From NCBI RefSeq assembly GCF_026151165.2, contig NZ_CP117849.1, forward strand, positions 1,674,001 to 1,738,000: DNA of 64,000 bases. Reading direction: 5' to 3'. This DNA is from Cryobacterium sp. SO2. GTDB lineage: Bacteria; Actinomycetota; Actinomycetes; Actinomycetales; Microbacteriaceae. The position numbers and the translations under genes are program-made. Below the pieces are notes generated by a model that was not told where the DNA came from, did not search any database, and saw only the letters and a program-made list of their open reading frames with translations. The first letter of the stretch is position 1, and each line of letters begins with the position of its first letter. This document shows, in pieces, positions 8,675 to 16,318 of this stretch.

Positions 8675-10840
8675 GTGGGGACGCATACGACGCTGGATTC
8701 GATCCGACAGGCTGACAGCATCCTGGCCGGTATCCGCGGCGCGGACGACCTGACCATCGCCGCCAGCCGGGACGGCGGCAATCGCGCCGTGCGCCTGCTC
8801 GCCCAGGCCGCGCTCGACCCCACCGACCAGCTCACCGCCATCGCGGCCGTGCACGCCCTGGCCCAGGTGTTCGACGAATCCGCCGACGATGTGCTCGTCG
8901 CGCTTCTCGAGCACGACTCGGCGTTCCTCCGCGAGCACGCCGCCTGGGCCTTCGGCACCAGGCTGCCGCGATTCGACGCCATCGCCGGACTGCTGCGCAT
9001 GGTCGTGGCCGGCGGCTTCTCCGGCATGATCGCCCAGCGCACCCTCGAGCAGTGGGCGGCGTCGGCTCCGGAGCACGTGGTGCTGGCCGCGGAGGGCGCG
9101 ATGCTCGGTGTCGTGGACCCGCCCGCCCGCGCCCGCCTGGTGGAGACCATCGGCCTCATCGCCGGTCGCATCCCGCAGCGGATGCTGACACGCATCGCGG
9201 CCGACCTTGCCGAACACCTCGACGCGCGCGCTGCCGCCGTCGCCGCCCTGGGCGACCGCCAGGCGACCGACGCCGCCATCGCACTGGTGACGACCCTGGC
9301 CCGTGGCGACGACGACCTGGCCGACGTGGCCAGACTGGCCCTGCTCGACCTCACGGTTCCCGCCTACCCGCGCGCGCCCTGGAGCCAGGGCCAGACCGTG
9401 GCCCAGCTGTTCCTGCACGCCGACATCGACCGGGAACTCAGCCAGGTCGGCTCCGGTGACAACGGCGGCATCGCCACCCTGCTGGTGCGCCTGGGCGACG
9501 CCCTGGTGGCGGCGGACGACGCCGATGCGCTCGGGTTCGAGCCGGCCGTCGACCGGGTGCTCACCCTGTCGCGCGGCGGCCCCGCCGACGCGCTGGCCTG
9601 CCTCCCCGAGGTCAGTTCCACCCTCTCCGGCCACGCCTTCGCGACGGTACCGTTCCTGGGCGCCCCGATCTCGTCCGCGGAATCCTGGCCGCGGCGAGTG
9701 GCCGTGCAGCGCGGCATCCGTCGCATCCTGCGCGCGGCCGGCACCGTGGATGTGCTGCACCTGCGCATGGCCGACGTCGGCACCCTCGCGGCGTCGTCGG
9801 TGGCCCGCGAACTCGAGATCCCCGTGGTCTTCACCGTCGCGCCCGACCCGCACAGCGTCATCAACGCCATGGACGCCGCCGGGTCGCTCACCCGCGCCAA
9901 CTTCGGTGCCGTCGACGAGGTGGAGCACTTCTGGTTCCGGGCCCGGCTCGTGCAGCGGATGGCCGCCGACGCCGCGCACACAGTGCTCTTCCCCCGCCCC
10001 GAACTCGAACGGGACATGCGCGACCTCGTCGGAATCGACATCACCGCGCACCCCGAACGCCACTCCGTCGTGGCTGAGGGCATCGACCTCACCGTGATCG
10101 AACGCTCCGTCGAGGCCGCTCTGCGGGCGGACCCCGCCGACTTCGCCGACCTCGACGCCCTGCTGCAGACTCTGCCGGCCTCGCGGCGCCACCTGCCGCT
10201 CGCGGTGACGGTGGGCCGCCTGCACCGGGTGAAGGGCATGGCCACGCTCGTGCACGCCTGGGCCGACGATGCCGCCCTGCGAGAACGCTGCAACCTGCTG
10301 GTGATCGGGGGAGACCTGGTCTCCCCGTCCGTCGACGAACGCGGCCAGCTCGATCTGATCGGCACCGCGGTGCCGCTGCAGACCGCCGCCGAGCACGGCC
10401 TGCTGCTGGCCGGACACCGCGCCAACGACTCCGTCGCCCGCTGGCTGGCCGCCGCCCGCCACGGCCGGCCCGGCCTGGCCGGGCCGAACGGCGTGTACGT
10501 CTGCGCGAGCATGAAGGAAGAATTCGGCATCGCCCTGCTCGAGGCCATGGCCACCGGCCTCACCGTCGTCGCCCCCGACGCCGGCGGGCCGGCCACCTAT
10601 GTCGAGGACGGCACCACCGGGTTCCTGGTGAACACGGCGGATGCCCGCACCCTCGCCGGCGGCATCTCCGACGCCCTCGACCTGGCCGCGGGCCCGTTCG
10701 GCGAGGAGTTCGCCCAGCGCGCCGCCGACATGGTCGCCGGCACCTTCGCGATCCAGGCCATGGCGGACACCCTCGCCGGTGTCTACAGGTCGGTCGCCGA
10801 GGCGCAGGACGCCCTCGACTGGGCTTTGAGCGCCTCATGA
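8675..10840 (+). CDS. HEAT-repeat domain fused to a GT4 glycosyltransferase
   Basis: This 721-residue protein probably transfers a sugar in the cytosol. Residues 1 to about 240 are Ala/Leu-rich helical repeats of HEAT type (for example LEHDSAFLREHAAWAFG). The rest is a GT-B glycosyltransferase with the retaining EX7E motif Glu615-Glu623 in EEFGIALLEAMATG, followed by VAPDAGGPATYVEDG. The GTG at 8675 follows GAGAGGGA; the frame is open further upstream but runs through tandem repeats. It overlaps the next glycosyltransferase by ATGA, so the two are translationally coupled. Donor and acceptor are unknown; the HEAT fusion is unusual and may mediate a protein contact. Confidence 0.85.
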   Translation: MGTHTTLDSIRQADSILAGIRGADDLTIAASRDGGNRAVRLLAQAALDPTDQLTAIAAVHALAQVFDESADDVLVALLEHDSAFLREHAAWAFGTRLPRFDAIAGLLRMVVAGGFSGMIAQRTLEQWAASAPEHVVLAAEGAMLGVVDPPARARLVETIGLIAGRIPQRMLTRIAADLAEHLDARAAAVAALGDRQATDAAIALVTTLARGDDDLADVARLALLDLTVPAYPRAPWSQGQTVAQLFLHADIDRELSQVGSGDNGGIATLLVRLGDALVAADDADALGFEPAVDRVLTLSRGGPADALACLPEVSSTLSGHAFATVPFLGAPISSAESWPRRVAVQRGIRRILRAAGTVDVLHLRMADVGTLAASSVARELEIPVVFTVAPDPHSVINAMDAAGSLTRANFGAVDEVEHFWFRARLVQRMAADAAHTVLFPRPELERDMRDLVGIDITAHPERHSVVAEGIDLTVIERSVEAALRADPADFADLDALLQTLPASRRHLPLAVTVGRLHRVKGMATLVHAWADDAALRERCNLLVIGGDLVSPSVDERGQLDLIGTAVPLQTAAEHGLLLAGHRANDSVARWLAAARHGRPGLAGPNGVYVCASMKEEFGIALLEAMATGLTVVAPDAGGPATYVEDGTTGFLVNTADARTLAGGISDALDLAAGPFGEEFAQRAADMVAGTFAIQAMADTLAGVYRSVAEAQDALDWALSAS

Positions 10841-12165
10841 CCCTGCTGATCATCAGTCCGGACTACGCCTCCCACCTGTTCCCGCTCGCCACCCTCGGCA
10901 CCGCTTGGCGAGCGAGGGGCGAGCGTGTGGTCGTGGCCAGCGGACCGGCCACGGCCGGCATCGTCGCGGAGTTCGGCTTCGAACGGGTGAACCTGCAGCT
11001 CGGCCGCGGGTCGAACCCCGGCACCATCCGCGCCGAAGACCAGCCCACCGGAGAGGACGACGCGCTGCGCGGCTTCTTCGACGCCACCAGGGTGGGCCTC
11101 GTGGAAACCCTCAGGTTCCAGGCCGAGGCGCGCAGCAGCGACCTGCTCTGGAACCCCGTTGTTGTTGCCCGCGAGGTGCAGCGCATCGTGGACGAGGTCC
11201 AGCCTGACCAGGTGATCGTCGACCATCTCGCCTTCAGCGCCCGCCTGGCCCTGATCAGCGCCGGGGTGCAGCACGCCGACGTCGTTCTCGGGCATCCGAC
11301 CGCCCTGCCCGTCGGCGATGAGGTCTATGGCTACCCGGCTGCGTGGCCCGCCGCGTTCACGCCGGATCCGCTCGAGCTGGTGCAGCTGCGCCTGCTCTGC
11401 GAACGGGTGCGCGACGACTTCACCCTGCAGTGGAACGACGCCCTGTTACAGCTGGACCCGACCGCTCCGCCCAGCGGCGACGCGTTCACCGAAACCGGCG
11501 ACGTGCTGCTGCTCAACTACCCGGCCGAGCTGCACGACCCGGCCCGCACCGCGCTGTTGCCTGAGCACGCTTTCCTCGGTTCGGCCGTGCGCACCGAGGC
11601 CGACGACCCGGACGTGAGCCGGTGGCTCGCCGAGGCCGACGACCGCCCGATCGTCTACGTGAGCTTCGGCAGCTTCCTGTCGGTGCGCGGCGACGTTCTC
11701 GCCCGGGTGGCGGAGGCGCTGCGCGGTCTCGACGTGCGCGTCGCGATCGCCGTCGGATCCACCGACGCGGCCGAGCTCGGGCCGATCCCGGATTCCTGGC
11801 TGGTGCGGTCCTTCCTGCCCCAGGTGGCGATCCTGGCGCACGCGGCCCTGGCCGTGACCCACGGCGGCAACAACTCCGTCACCGAGGCCATGACGGCCGG
11901 GGTGCCGCTCCTGGTGCTGCCGTTCTCGACCGACCAGTTCGCCGGTGCCGCCGCGCTCGACGAGTCCGGCTTCGGCCTGTCCCTCGACCCCAACACGGCG
12001 ACCGCGGATGCGCTGCGGCAGGCCGCGGTCGCGCTGCTCGAGTTGAGCGGAGAGCCGCGTGAACGGCTGCGGGCGCTGAGCGCGTCCCTCGTCGCCGAAG
12101 CGGGACCGGCGCGGGCCTATGCGACCCTGCAAGAGGTGCCGAGCGGAGAACAGCCGGCGGCCTGA
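10837..12165 (+). CDS. GT1 (UGT/MGT-like) glycosyltransferase
   Basis: This 442-residue inverting GT-B enzyme resembles macrolide and glycolipid glycosyltransferases. The N-terminal acceptor half starts MTLLIISPDYASHLFPLATLG, and the C-terminal donor half carries THGGNNSVTEA (His342) and the VPLLVLPFSTDQF segment typical of nucleotide-sugar binding. It is coupled by a 4-base overlap to the HEAT-GT4 gene, so the two probably act on the same glycoside. The acceptor could be a lipid or small secondary metabolite; nothing nearby identifies it. Confidence 0.88.
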   Translation: MTLLIISPDYASHLFPLATLGTAWRARGERVVVASGPATAGIVAEFGFERVNLQLGRGSNPGTIRAEDQPTGEDDALRGFFDATRVGLVETLRFQAEARSSDLLWNPVVVAREVQRIVDEVQPDQVIVDHLAFSARLALISAGVQHADVVLGHPTALPVGDEVYGYPAAWPAAFTPDPLELVQLRLLCERVRDDFTLQWNDALLQLDPTAPPSGDAFTETGDVLLLNYPAELHDPARTALLPEHAFLGSAVRTEADDPDVSRWLAEADDRPIVYVSFGSFLSVRGDVLARVAEALRGLDVRVAIAVGSTDAAELGPIPDSWLVRSFLPQVAILAHAALAVTHGGNNSVTEAMTAGVPLLVLPFSTDQFAGAAALDESGFGLSLDPNTATADALRQAAVALLELSGEPRERLRALSASLVAEAGPARAYATLQEVPSGEQPAA

Positions 12166-12172
12166 CCGCTCA

Positions 12173-12214
12173 GCTACGCGTCGATCGCTACGCGTCGATG
12201 GCTACGCGTCGATG
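12173..12214. repeat. Three tandem 14-bp repeats spanning the DUF2017 stop codon
   Basis: GCTACGCGTCGATC at 12173-12186 is followed by GCTACGCGTCGATG at 12187-12200 and 12201-12214. On the gene strand each unit encodes the end Ile-Asp-Ala-stop, so the last codons and stop of the DUF2017 gene have been duplicated twice beyond the real terminus. Confidence 0.85.
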
Positions 12215-12732
12215 GCATAGACGAGCGACTCCTGCACCATGCCCAGCCAGTTGTAGATGTCGTTCACCACATACGACTCCTCGTCGTCGAGGTGCGGGGT
12301 GCCGTGCGGGTCGATCTGCAGGCGGTCGGCCACCACGAGCCGCAGGTCGGTGAGGGTGCGCAGCCAGGACTGCACCTGCTGCTCGTCGAGCACTATCGGC
12401 ACCGGCAGCGGGTCGTGCACCGAAGCATCCGTCTGGCCGGTGCTCTGCTCGTCGTCGCCGAGCGCGGCAAGCACGGTGGCGGCGTTGGCGAGCTTGCGCT
12501 CGAGCAGCCCGTCGGCCGTGAAGCGGCGGAACTCGGCCGCGGCCTCAGGGTCGTCCGGGTAGGCGTCCGGCAGCAGCCGGCGCACCGCCGGCTGGGCGAG
12601 CATGGCGTCGTCGTCGATGTCGACCGCGCCGAGCAGCTGCAGCAGTTGCGAGGTGACGTTGCGCAGCAGGTCCACCTCGATGGGTTCGAACATCGCCGAG
12701 ACCGTGCCGGTGTCTTCGCGGCGGAATTCCAT
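12202..12732 (-). CDS. DUF2017 family protein
   Basis: This is a 176-residue acidic protein of the actinobacterial DUF2017 family, which is nearly always found beside clpS; no molecular function is established. The sequence begins MEFRREDTGTVSAMFEP and includes the family hallmarks VDLLRNVTSQLLQLL and DIYNWLGMVQESLVYAID at the C-terminus. A GTG one codon upstream is an alternative start. It follows clpS on the same strand 27 bases after that gene's stop. The association suggests, but does not prove, a role in ClpS/ClpAP-linked proteolysis. Confidence 0.88.
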   Translation of the reverse strand: MEFRREDTGTVSAMFEPIEVDLLRNVTSQLLQLLGAVDIDDDAMLAQPAVRRLLPDAYPDDPEAAAEFRRFTADGLLERKLANAATVLAALGDDEQSTGQTDASVHDPLPVPIVLDEQQVQSWLRTLTDLRLVVADRLQIDPHGTPHLDDEESYVVNDIYNWLGMVQESLVYAIDA

Positions 12733-12774
12733 CACTCGTCGGCGCTCACTCTTCGGCGCTCACTCTTCGGCCTT
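12733..12774. repeat. Tandem 14-bp repeats spanning the clpS stop codon
   Basis: Units CACTCGTCGGCGCT, CACTCTTCGGCGCT and CACTCTTCGGCCTT lie end to end at 12733-12746, 12747-12760 and 12761-12774. The third encodes the Lys-Ala-Glu-Glu-stop end of ClpS; the other two fill the whole spacer to the DUF2017 start. Confidence 0.8.
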
Positions 12775-13044
12775 GTCCAGCGTGGCCCAGAGCCCGTAGC
12801 CGTGCATGGCTTCGACGTGCCGTTCCATCGACTCGCGGTCGCCCGTGGCCACGATGGCGCGGCCGTTGTTGTGCACCTGCAGCATGAGGCGCTCGGCCTC
12901 GGCCGCGGTGACGCCGAAGTAGCTGCGGAACACGTAGGCGACGTAGGACATCAGGTTCACCGGGTCGTCCCAGACCACGGTCACCCAGGGGCGATCGAGG
13001 GAGATCGCCTCTCGAACGCGGGTGGATTCATCGATCTGGGGCAC
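12760..13044 (-). CDS. clpS: ATP-dependent Clp protease adaptor ClpS
   Basis: This adaptor recognises N-degron substrates and hands them to the ClpA/ClpC-ClpP protease. It is 94 residues long, with the family core WVTVVWDDPVNLMSYVAYVF and the VHNNGRAIV segment that lines the N-terminal-residue pocket. Length and motifs are typical for actinobacterial ClpS. It heads a probable operon with DUF2017 and is divergent from the exported nuclease gene. Confidence 0.95.
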   Translation of the reverse strand: MPQIDESTRVREAISLDRPWVTVVWDDPVNLMSYVAYVFRSYFGVTAAEAERLMLQVHNNGRAIVATGDRESMERHVEAMHGYGLWATLDKAEE

Positions 13045-13100
13045 CGGTTAAGCCTCACACGCCTGCGCCGATCCTGCCACCACGCGTGGGAAGATGGCAC

Positions 13101-13895
13101 GTGAGAAACCGCCGTCTGCTGATCCTGATCGTGGTCGGAGCCGTCATCGCCGGAGTCGGCTATTTCTCCACCGACACCTTTACCGACACCGCCGCGCCCA
13201 CCGCCCCCGCAACGGGGCAGACCAGCACAGCGCCGATTCCGGTCCCGGCGTCCACGCTCACCAGCGCAGAGGCCCTGGCGCTGCTGGCCGCGCTGCCGGA
13301 CGCGGTCTACACCGACGACGGCAGCTACTCAGGCAACCGGGAGTCGTTGTTCGGCGAGGCCTGGAGCTTTGATTTCGACCAGAACGGCTGCGACACCCGC
13401 AACGACATCCTCACCCGCGACCTCACCGGCACCGACATCGACCCGGCGACCTGCCGGGTGTACACGGGCATCCTCACCGACCCGTACACGGGCGAGACCA
13501 TCGACTTCGTGCGCGGCCAGGAGACCTCGGCCGACGTGCAGATCGACCATCTGCTGCCGCTGAAGGCCGTGTACGCCACCGGGGGCGAGGCCTGGCCGGC
13601 GGAGAAGCGCGAGGCCCTGGCCAACGACCCGGTCAACCTGCTGGCGGTGAAGGGCACCGAGAATTCGTCGAAGTCCGACTCGCTGCCGAGCGACTGGCTG
13701 CCCGGCTTCTACCCGGACGTCTCCGACCGGCACGACCTGGGCCAGCGCGTGGCCTGGGACGACCTGCCGGAGGACACCGGCCTGCAGTGCTGGTACATCG
13801 ACAAACTGGTGCCGGTCTTCGTGGCCTACGACCTCGGTGTCACCCCGGAGGACCGTGCCGCCATGACAGCGGTGCTGGACACCTGCGACGCCTGA
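13101..13895 (+). CDS. Exported HNH-type (DUF1524/GmrSD C-terminal-like) nuclease
   Basis: This 264-residue protein has an N-terminal membrane or signal segment (LLILIVVGAVIAGVGYF), a Thr/Ala/Pro-rich linker and a C-terminal nuclease domain. The domain contains IDHLLPLKAVYATGG (Asp149-His150) and NDPVNLLAVKGTENSSKSD (Asn179), the His-Asn pattern of the DUF1524 HNH-like fold, plus Cys residues in NGCDTRND and LQCWY that could form disulfides. The GTG at 13101 follows GGAAGA. It is probably secreted or membrane-anchored and may degrade extracellular nucleic acid for nutrient use; substrate and activity are inferred only. Confidence 0.85.
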   Translation: MRNRRLLILIVVGAVIAGVGYFSTDTFTDTAAPTAPATGQTSTAPIPVPASTLTSAEALALLAALPDAVYTDDGSYSGNRESLFGEAWSFDFDQNGCDTRNDILTRDLTGTDIDPATCRVYTGILTDPYTGETIDFVRGQETSADVQIDHLLPLKAVYATGGEAWPAEKREALANDPVNLLAVKGTENSSKSDSLPSDWLPGFYPDVSDRHDLGQRVAWDDLPEDTGLQCWYIDKLVPVFVAYDLGVTPEDRAAMTAVLDTCDA

Positions 13896-13910
13896 GCCCG
13901 ACCGAATTCG

Positions 13911-14588
13911 CTAGGCGAGGAGTGGGGCCAGGGTGAGGGCGGCTTGCTGCAGCAGGAGCAGATGCTCGCCGGGCTGCTCGATCCGGGCCCGCGGCGCCGC
14001 CAGGCACAGGGCGGCCACGAGGGTGCCGTCCCGGTCCCTGATCGGCACCGCGAGGCAGCCGGAGCCGGGGCTCACGGCATCGAACTGGCGGGCGAACCCC
14101 AGCTGCGGCACCTCGGTCACCTCCGGGGAACTCCGCTCGGCCAGCAGCAGGCGTCCCATCGCCGATTCGTGCAGCGGCCGGCTGCCCGCCGCGGTGACGG
14201 TCGGCGGGAAGTCAGGATCGGGGTCGATCACGTGCAGCCCGTCCCTGTCGTAGCGCACGAGGTGCACCCCGCCGCGGATGCGTTCCCGCAGCTCGGTCAC
14301 GAGCAGCCGCACAGCCTCCGGCGGCCGGGCGGGCGCCACCAACTGGGCCAGCTCCACCACCTTGCGGCCGAGCGCGAAACCGCGCAGGTCCGGCATCCGC
14401 ACCAGGTATTCGTCCTGCACCAGCAGGTTGAGCAGCCGGTAGGTGGTGGCGCGGGGCAGTCCGAGATTGTCGGACACCTGCCGCGCTGTCACCCCGGCGC
14501 CGCACTTGGCCACCTCCTCGAGCACGGTCAGGGCGCTGTGGATGGCCTTGGGCTGGCGGGCCCGCAGGTCGCCGGCCTCGGCGCTCAC
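13911..14588 (-). CDS. IclR family transcriptional regulator
   Basis: This 225-residue regulator has an N-terminal winged helix-turn-helix (KAIHSALTVLEEVAKCG, then RQVSDNLGLPRATTYRLLNLL) and a C-terminal IclR effector domain (ESAMGRLLLAERS, GCLAVPIRDRDG). The GTG start at 14588 overlaps the permease stop as GTGA, so it is translationally coupled to the upstream APC permease and probably regulates it. A candidate palindromic operator lies in the divergent region at 16196-16225. The effector is unknown; an amine or amino-acid derivative is plausible from the neighbours. Confidence 0.92.
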   Translation of the reverse strand: MSAEAGDLRARQPKAIHSALTVLEEVAKCGAGVTARQVSDNLGLPRATTYRLLNLLVQDEYLVRMPDLRGFALGRKVVELAQLVAPARPPEAVRLLVTELRERIRGGVHLVRYDRDGLHVIDPDPDFPPTVTAAGSRPLHESAMGRLLLAERSSPEVTEVPQLGFARQFDAVSPGSGCLAVPIRDRDGTLVAALCLAAPRARIEQPGEHLLLLQQAALTLAPLLA

Positions 14589-16102
14589 GGAGCCGCTCGG
14601 TCGCCGGCGGGAGCGGCGCCGAGCACATCCGCCGTCACCGTCACGTCGTAGACGCCGACGGCGTCGCGCAGCCAGGGCCGTCGGCGATGGCGCACGGCGG
14701 CGAACACGGTGCCGACGAGCATAACGGCGAGGAACACCCACACGCCGGCGAACCGCGTCGAGGTGCTCTCGACTGCGAGGTACACCACGAGCACGGCGGT
14801 CAGCAGCACGGCGGCGACTCCGGCCCGCACCAGCGGCCAGAAGGTCAGCTCGCCGATCCGCCAGAGGAAGACCGGGGCCGCAACACAGGCCAGCACGTAG
14901 GCCGCGATGTAACCGCCGGCCGCACCGACGATGAAGATCTCCATCGCCTGCCAGACGCTGCCGGTGATGAGGATTGTGCCGATCAACCCGATCGTGAGCA
15001 CCGGAACCGTCACGACGATGGCGACGAACGGGGTGCGGAGGCGGCGGTGGCTGCGGCCGAACGCGCTGGGCAGCAGGCCCTCCCTGCCCATCGAGAAGAG
15101 CACCCGCACGAGCGCCGTGATCGACGCTATCGCGCAGGCCAGGAAGGAGGCGGCGATGCTCACGTCGAGCAGCAGGCCGAGCCCGTCGATGCCGTACGCG
15201 GCGGCGAGGTCGTTGACCGGCGACGGGCTGGCCGTGATGCTGCCGCCCAGCGAGGCGAAGCCGACCAGCTGGCTGAACGCGGCCAGCAGGTACAGGCCGC
15301 CGGAGCCGATCACGGTCCAGGTCACGGCGCGGGGGATCGTGGCGTACGGCCGCCGGGCCTCGACGCCGAGGGTCGCCGAGCTCTCGAACCCGACGAAGGC
15401 CGTGAGGGCGAGCGCGGCGCCCACGGCGAAGTCGGAGGGGCGCACCGCAGACATGTCCAGCACCGACCAGTCCAGGGTGGGGCCCTGCACCACCAGCAGC
15501 GTCACGACGAGCGCGAGGATGATGACCACCGAGACGCACTCCACCAGCAGCGTTGCCCTGGTCGACACCCGGATGCCCCGGGCCAGCAGGTACAGGCAGG
15601 CGGCGGCCATCACCAGGATCAGCAGCACCGGCACCAGCAGGCTCCCGGAGAGTGCCGGCCAGAGACGCGATGCCAGGATCGCCAGATAGTAGCCGGCGCC
15701 GCCGAGCGCGAACATGGCCACGAACCCGTAGCCCACCAGCAGCGCCGTTCCGGTGACGAAGGAGGCCGTGGTGCCCAGGCCGTGGGCCACGTAGGTGTAC
15801 AGCGATCCGGTCGCGGCGATGCGGCGGGTGAACTGGTTCACCGTGGTGGCCACGAGCAGGGCCAGGAGCATGGCCGCGCCCAGCGCCCAGACCGTGGCAC
15901 CGCCGGCGACCGTGGCCACGAGCAACGGCATCGTGGTCGCGGCGGCCGACGGAGCCACCGCGGACACCGACTGGGACAACACGTCCACAAAACCGACGCT
16001 GCGCCGGTCGAGCCCGTCGACGGGGGAGCGGGACTCGATCCCGGCCACCGGTTGGGGGTTCCCGATCGCCCGCTCCAGGGCGGACATCTCCGTGGCGCTC
16101 AT
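14585..16102 (-). CDS. APC superfamily amino acid/amine permease
   Basis: This 505-residue membrane protein has about 12 hydrophobic spans and the APC-family pattern: a first helix with SQSVSAVAPSAAATTMPLL and a conserved FVGFESSATLGVEARRPYATIPRA loop between helices. The cytoplasmic N-terminus is about 40 residues. It is the first gene of a two-gene unit with the IclR regulator, and is divergent from a second APC permease and a copper amine oxidase, so uptake of amines or amino acids as nitrogen source is likely. Exact substrate cannot be read from sequence. Confidence 0.9.
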   Translation of the reverse strand: MSATEMSALERAIGNPQPVAGIESRSPVDGLDRRSVGFVDVLSQSVSAVAPSAAATTMPLLVATVAGGATVWALGAAMLLALLVATTVNQFTRRIAATGSLYTYVAHGLGTTASFVTGTALLVGYGFVAMFALGGAGYYLAILASRLWPALSGSLLVPVLLILVMAAACLYLLARGIRVSTRATLLVECVSVVIILALVVTLLVVQGPTLDWSVLDMSAVRPSDFAVGAALALTAFVGFESSATLGVEARRPYATIPRAVTWTVIGSGGLYLLAAFSQLVGFASLGGSITASPSPVNDLAAAYGIDGLGLLLDVSIAASFLACAIASITALVRVLFSMGREGLLPSAFGRSHRRLRTPFVAIVVTVPVLTIGLIGTILITGSVWQAMEIFIVGAAGGYIAAYVLACVAAPVFLWRIGELTFWPLVRAGVAAVLLTAVLVVYLAVESTSTRFAGVWVFLAVMLVGTVFAAVRHRRRPWLRDAVGVYDVTVTADVLGAAPAGDRAAP

Positions 16103-16195
16103 GCCTCACCGTCGCCTTCTGCTCTGCTGGCTGCCCACGTTAGCCAGTCACGATTGCCACCCGGCGACGCCGGTGTTTCGGGGGTGTGTCGCCCA

Positions 16196-16225
16196 AATGA
16201 GACAACCCGCAGGCGGGGTCTCATT
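16196..16225. promoter_or_regulatory. Candidate operator palindrome between divergent permease genes
   Basis: AATGAGAC at 16196-16203 is mirrored by GTCTCATT at 16218-16225, with a further CCCGC/GCGGG symmetry inside. It lies 94 bases from both the minus-strand and plus-strand permease starts. The IclR regulator encoded downstream of one permease is the obvious candidate to bind it. It could also form an RNA hairpin. Confidence 0.6.
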
Positions 16226-16318
16226 CGCGCCCTGGCTGCCTTTTACCTGCGGGTGACGAGGCGGCAACAGGCCATGGGCAGGCTGGGCACACCCGCATCC
16301 ACCCAGTCTGGAGTCGAC

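Noticed and set aside
14687..16318. Long upstream extension of the second APC permease
   Set aside because: The extension is antisense to the other permease and carries no homology; the ATG at 16319 with GGAG gives a normal family length.
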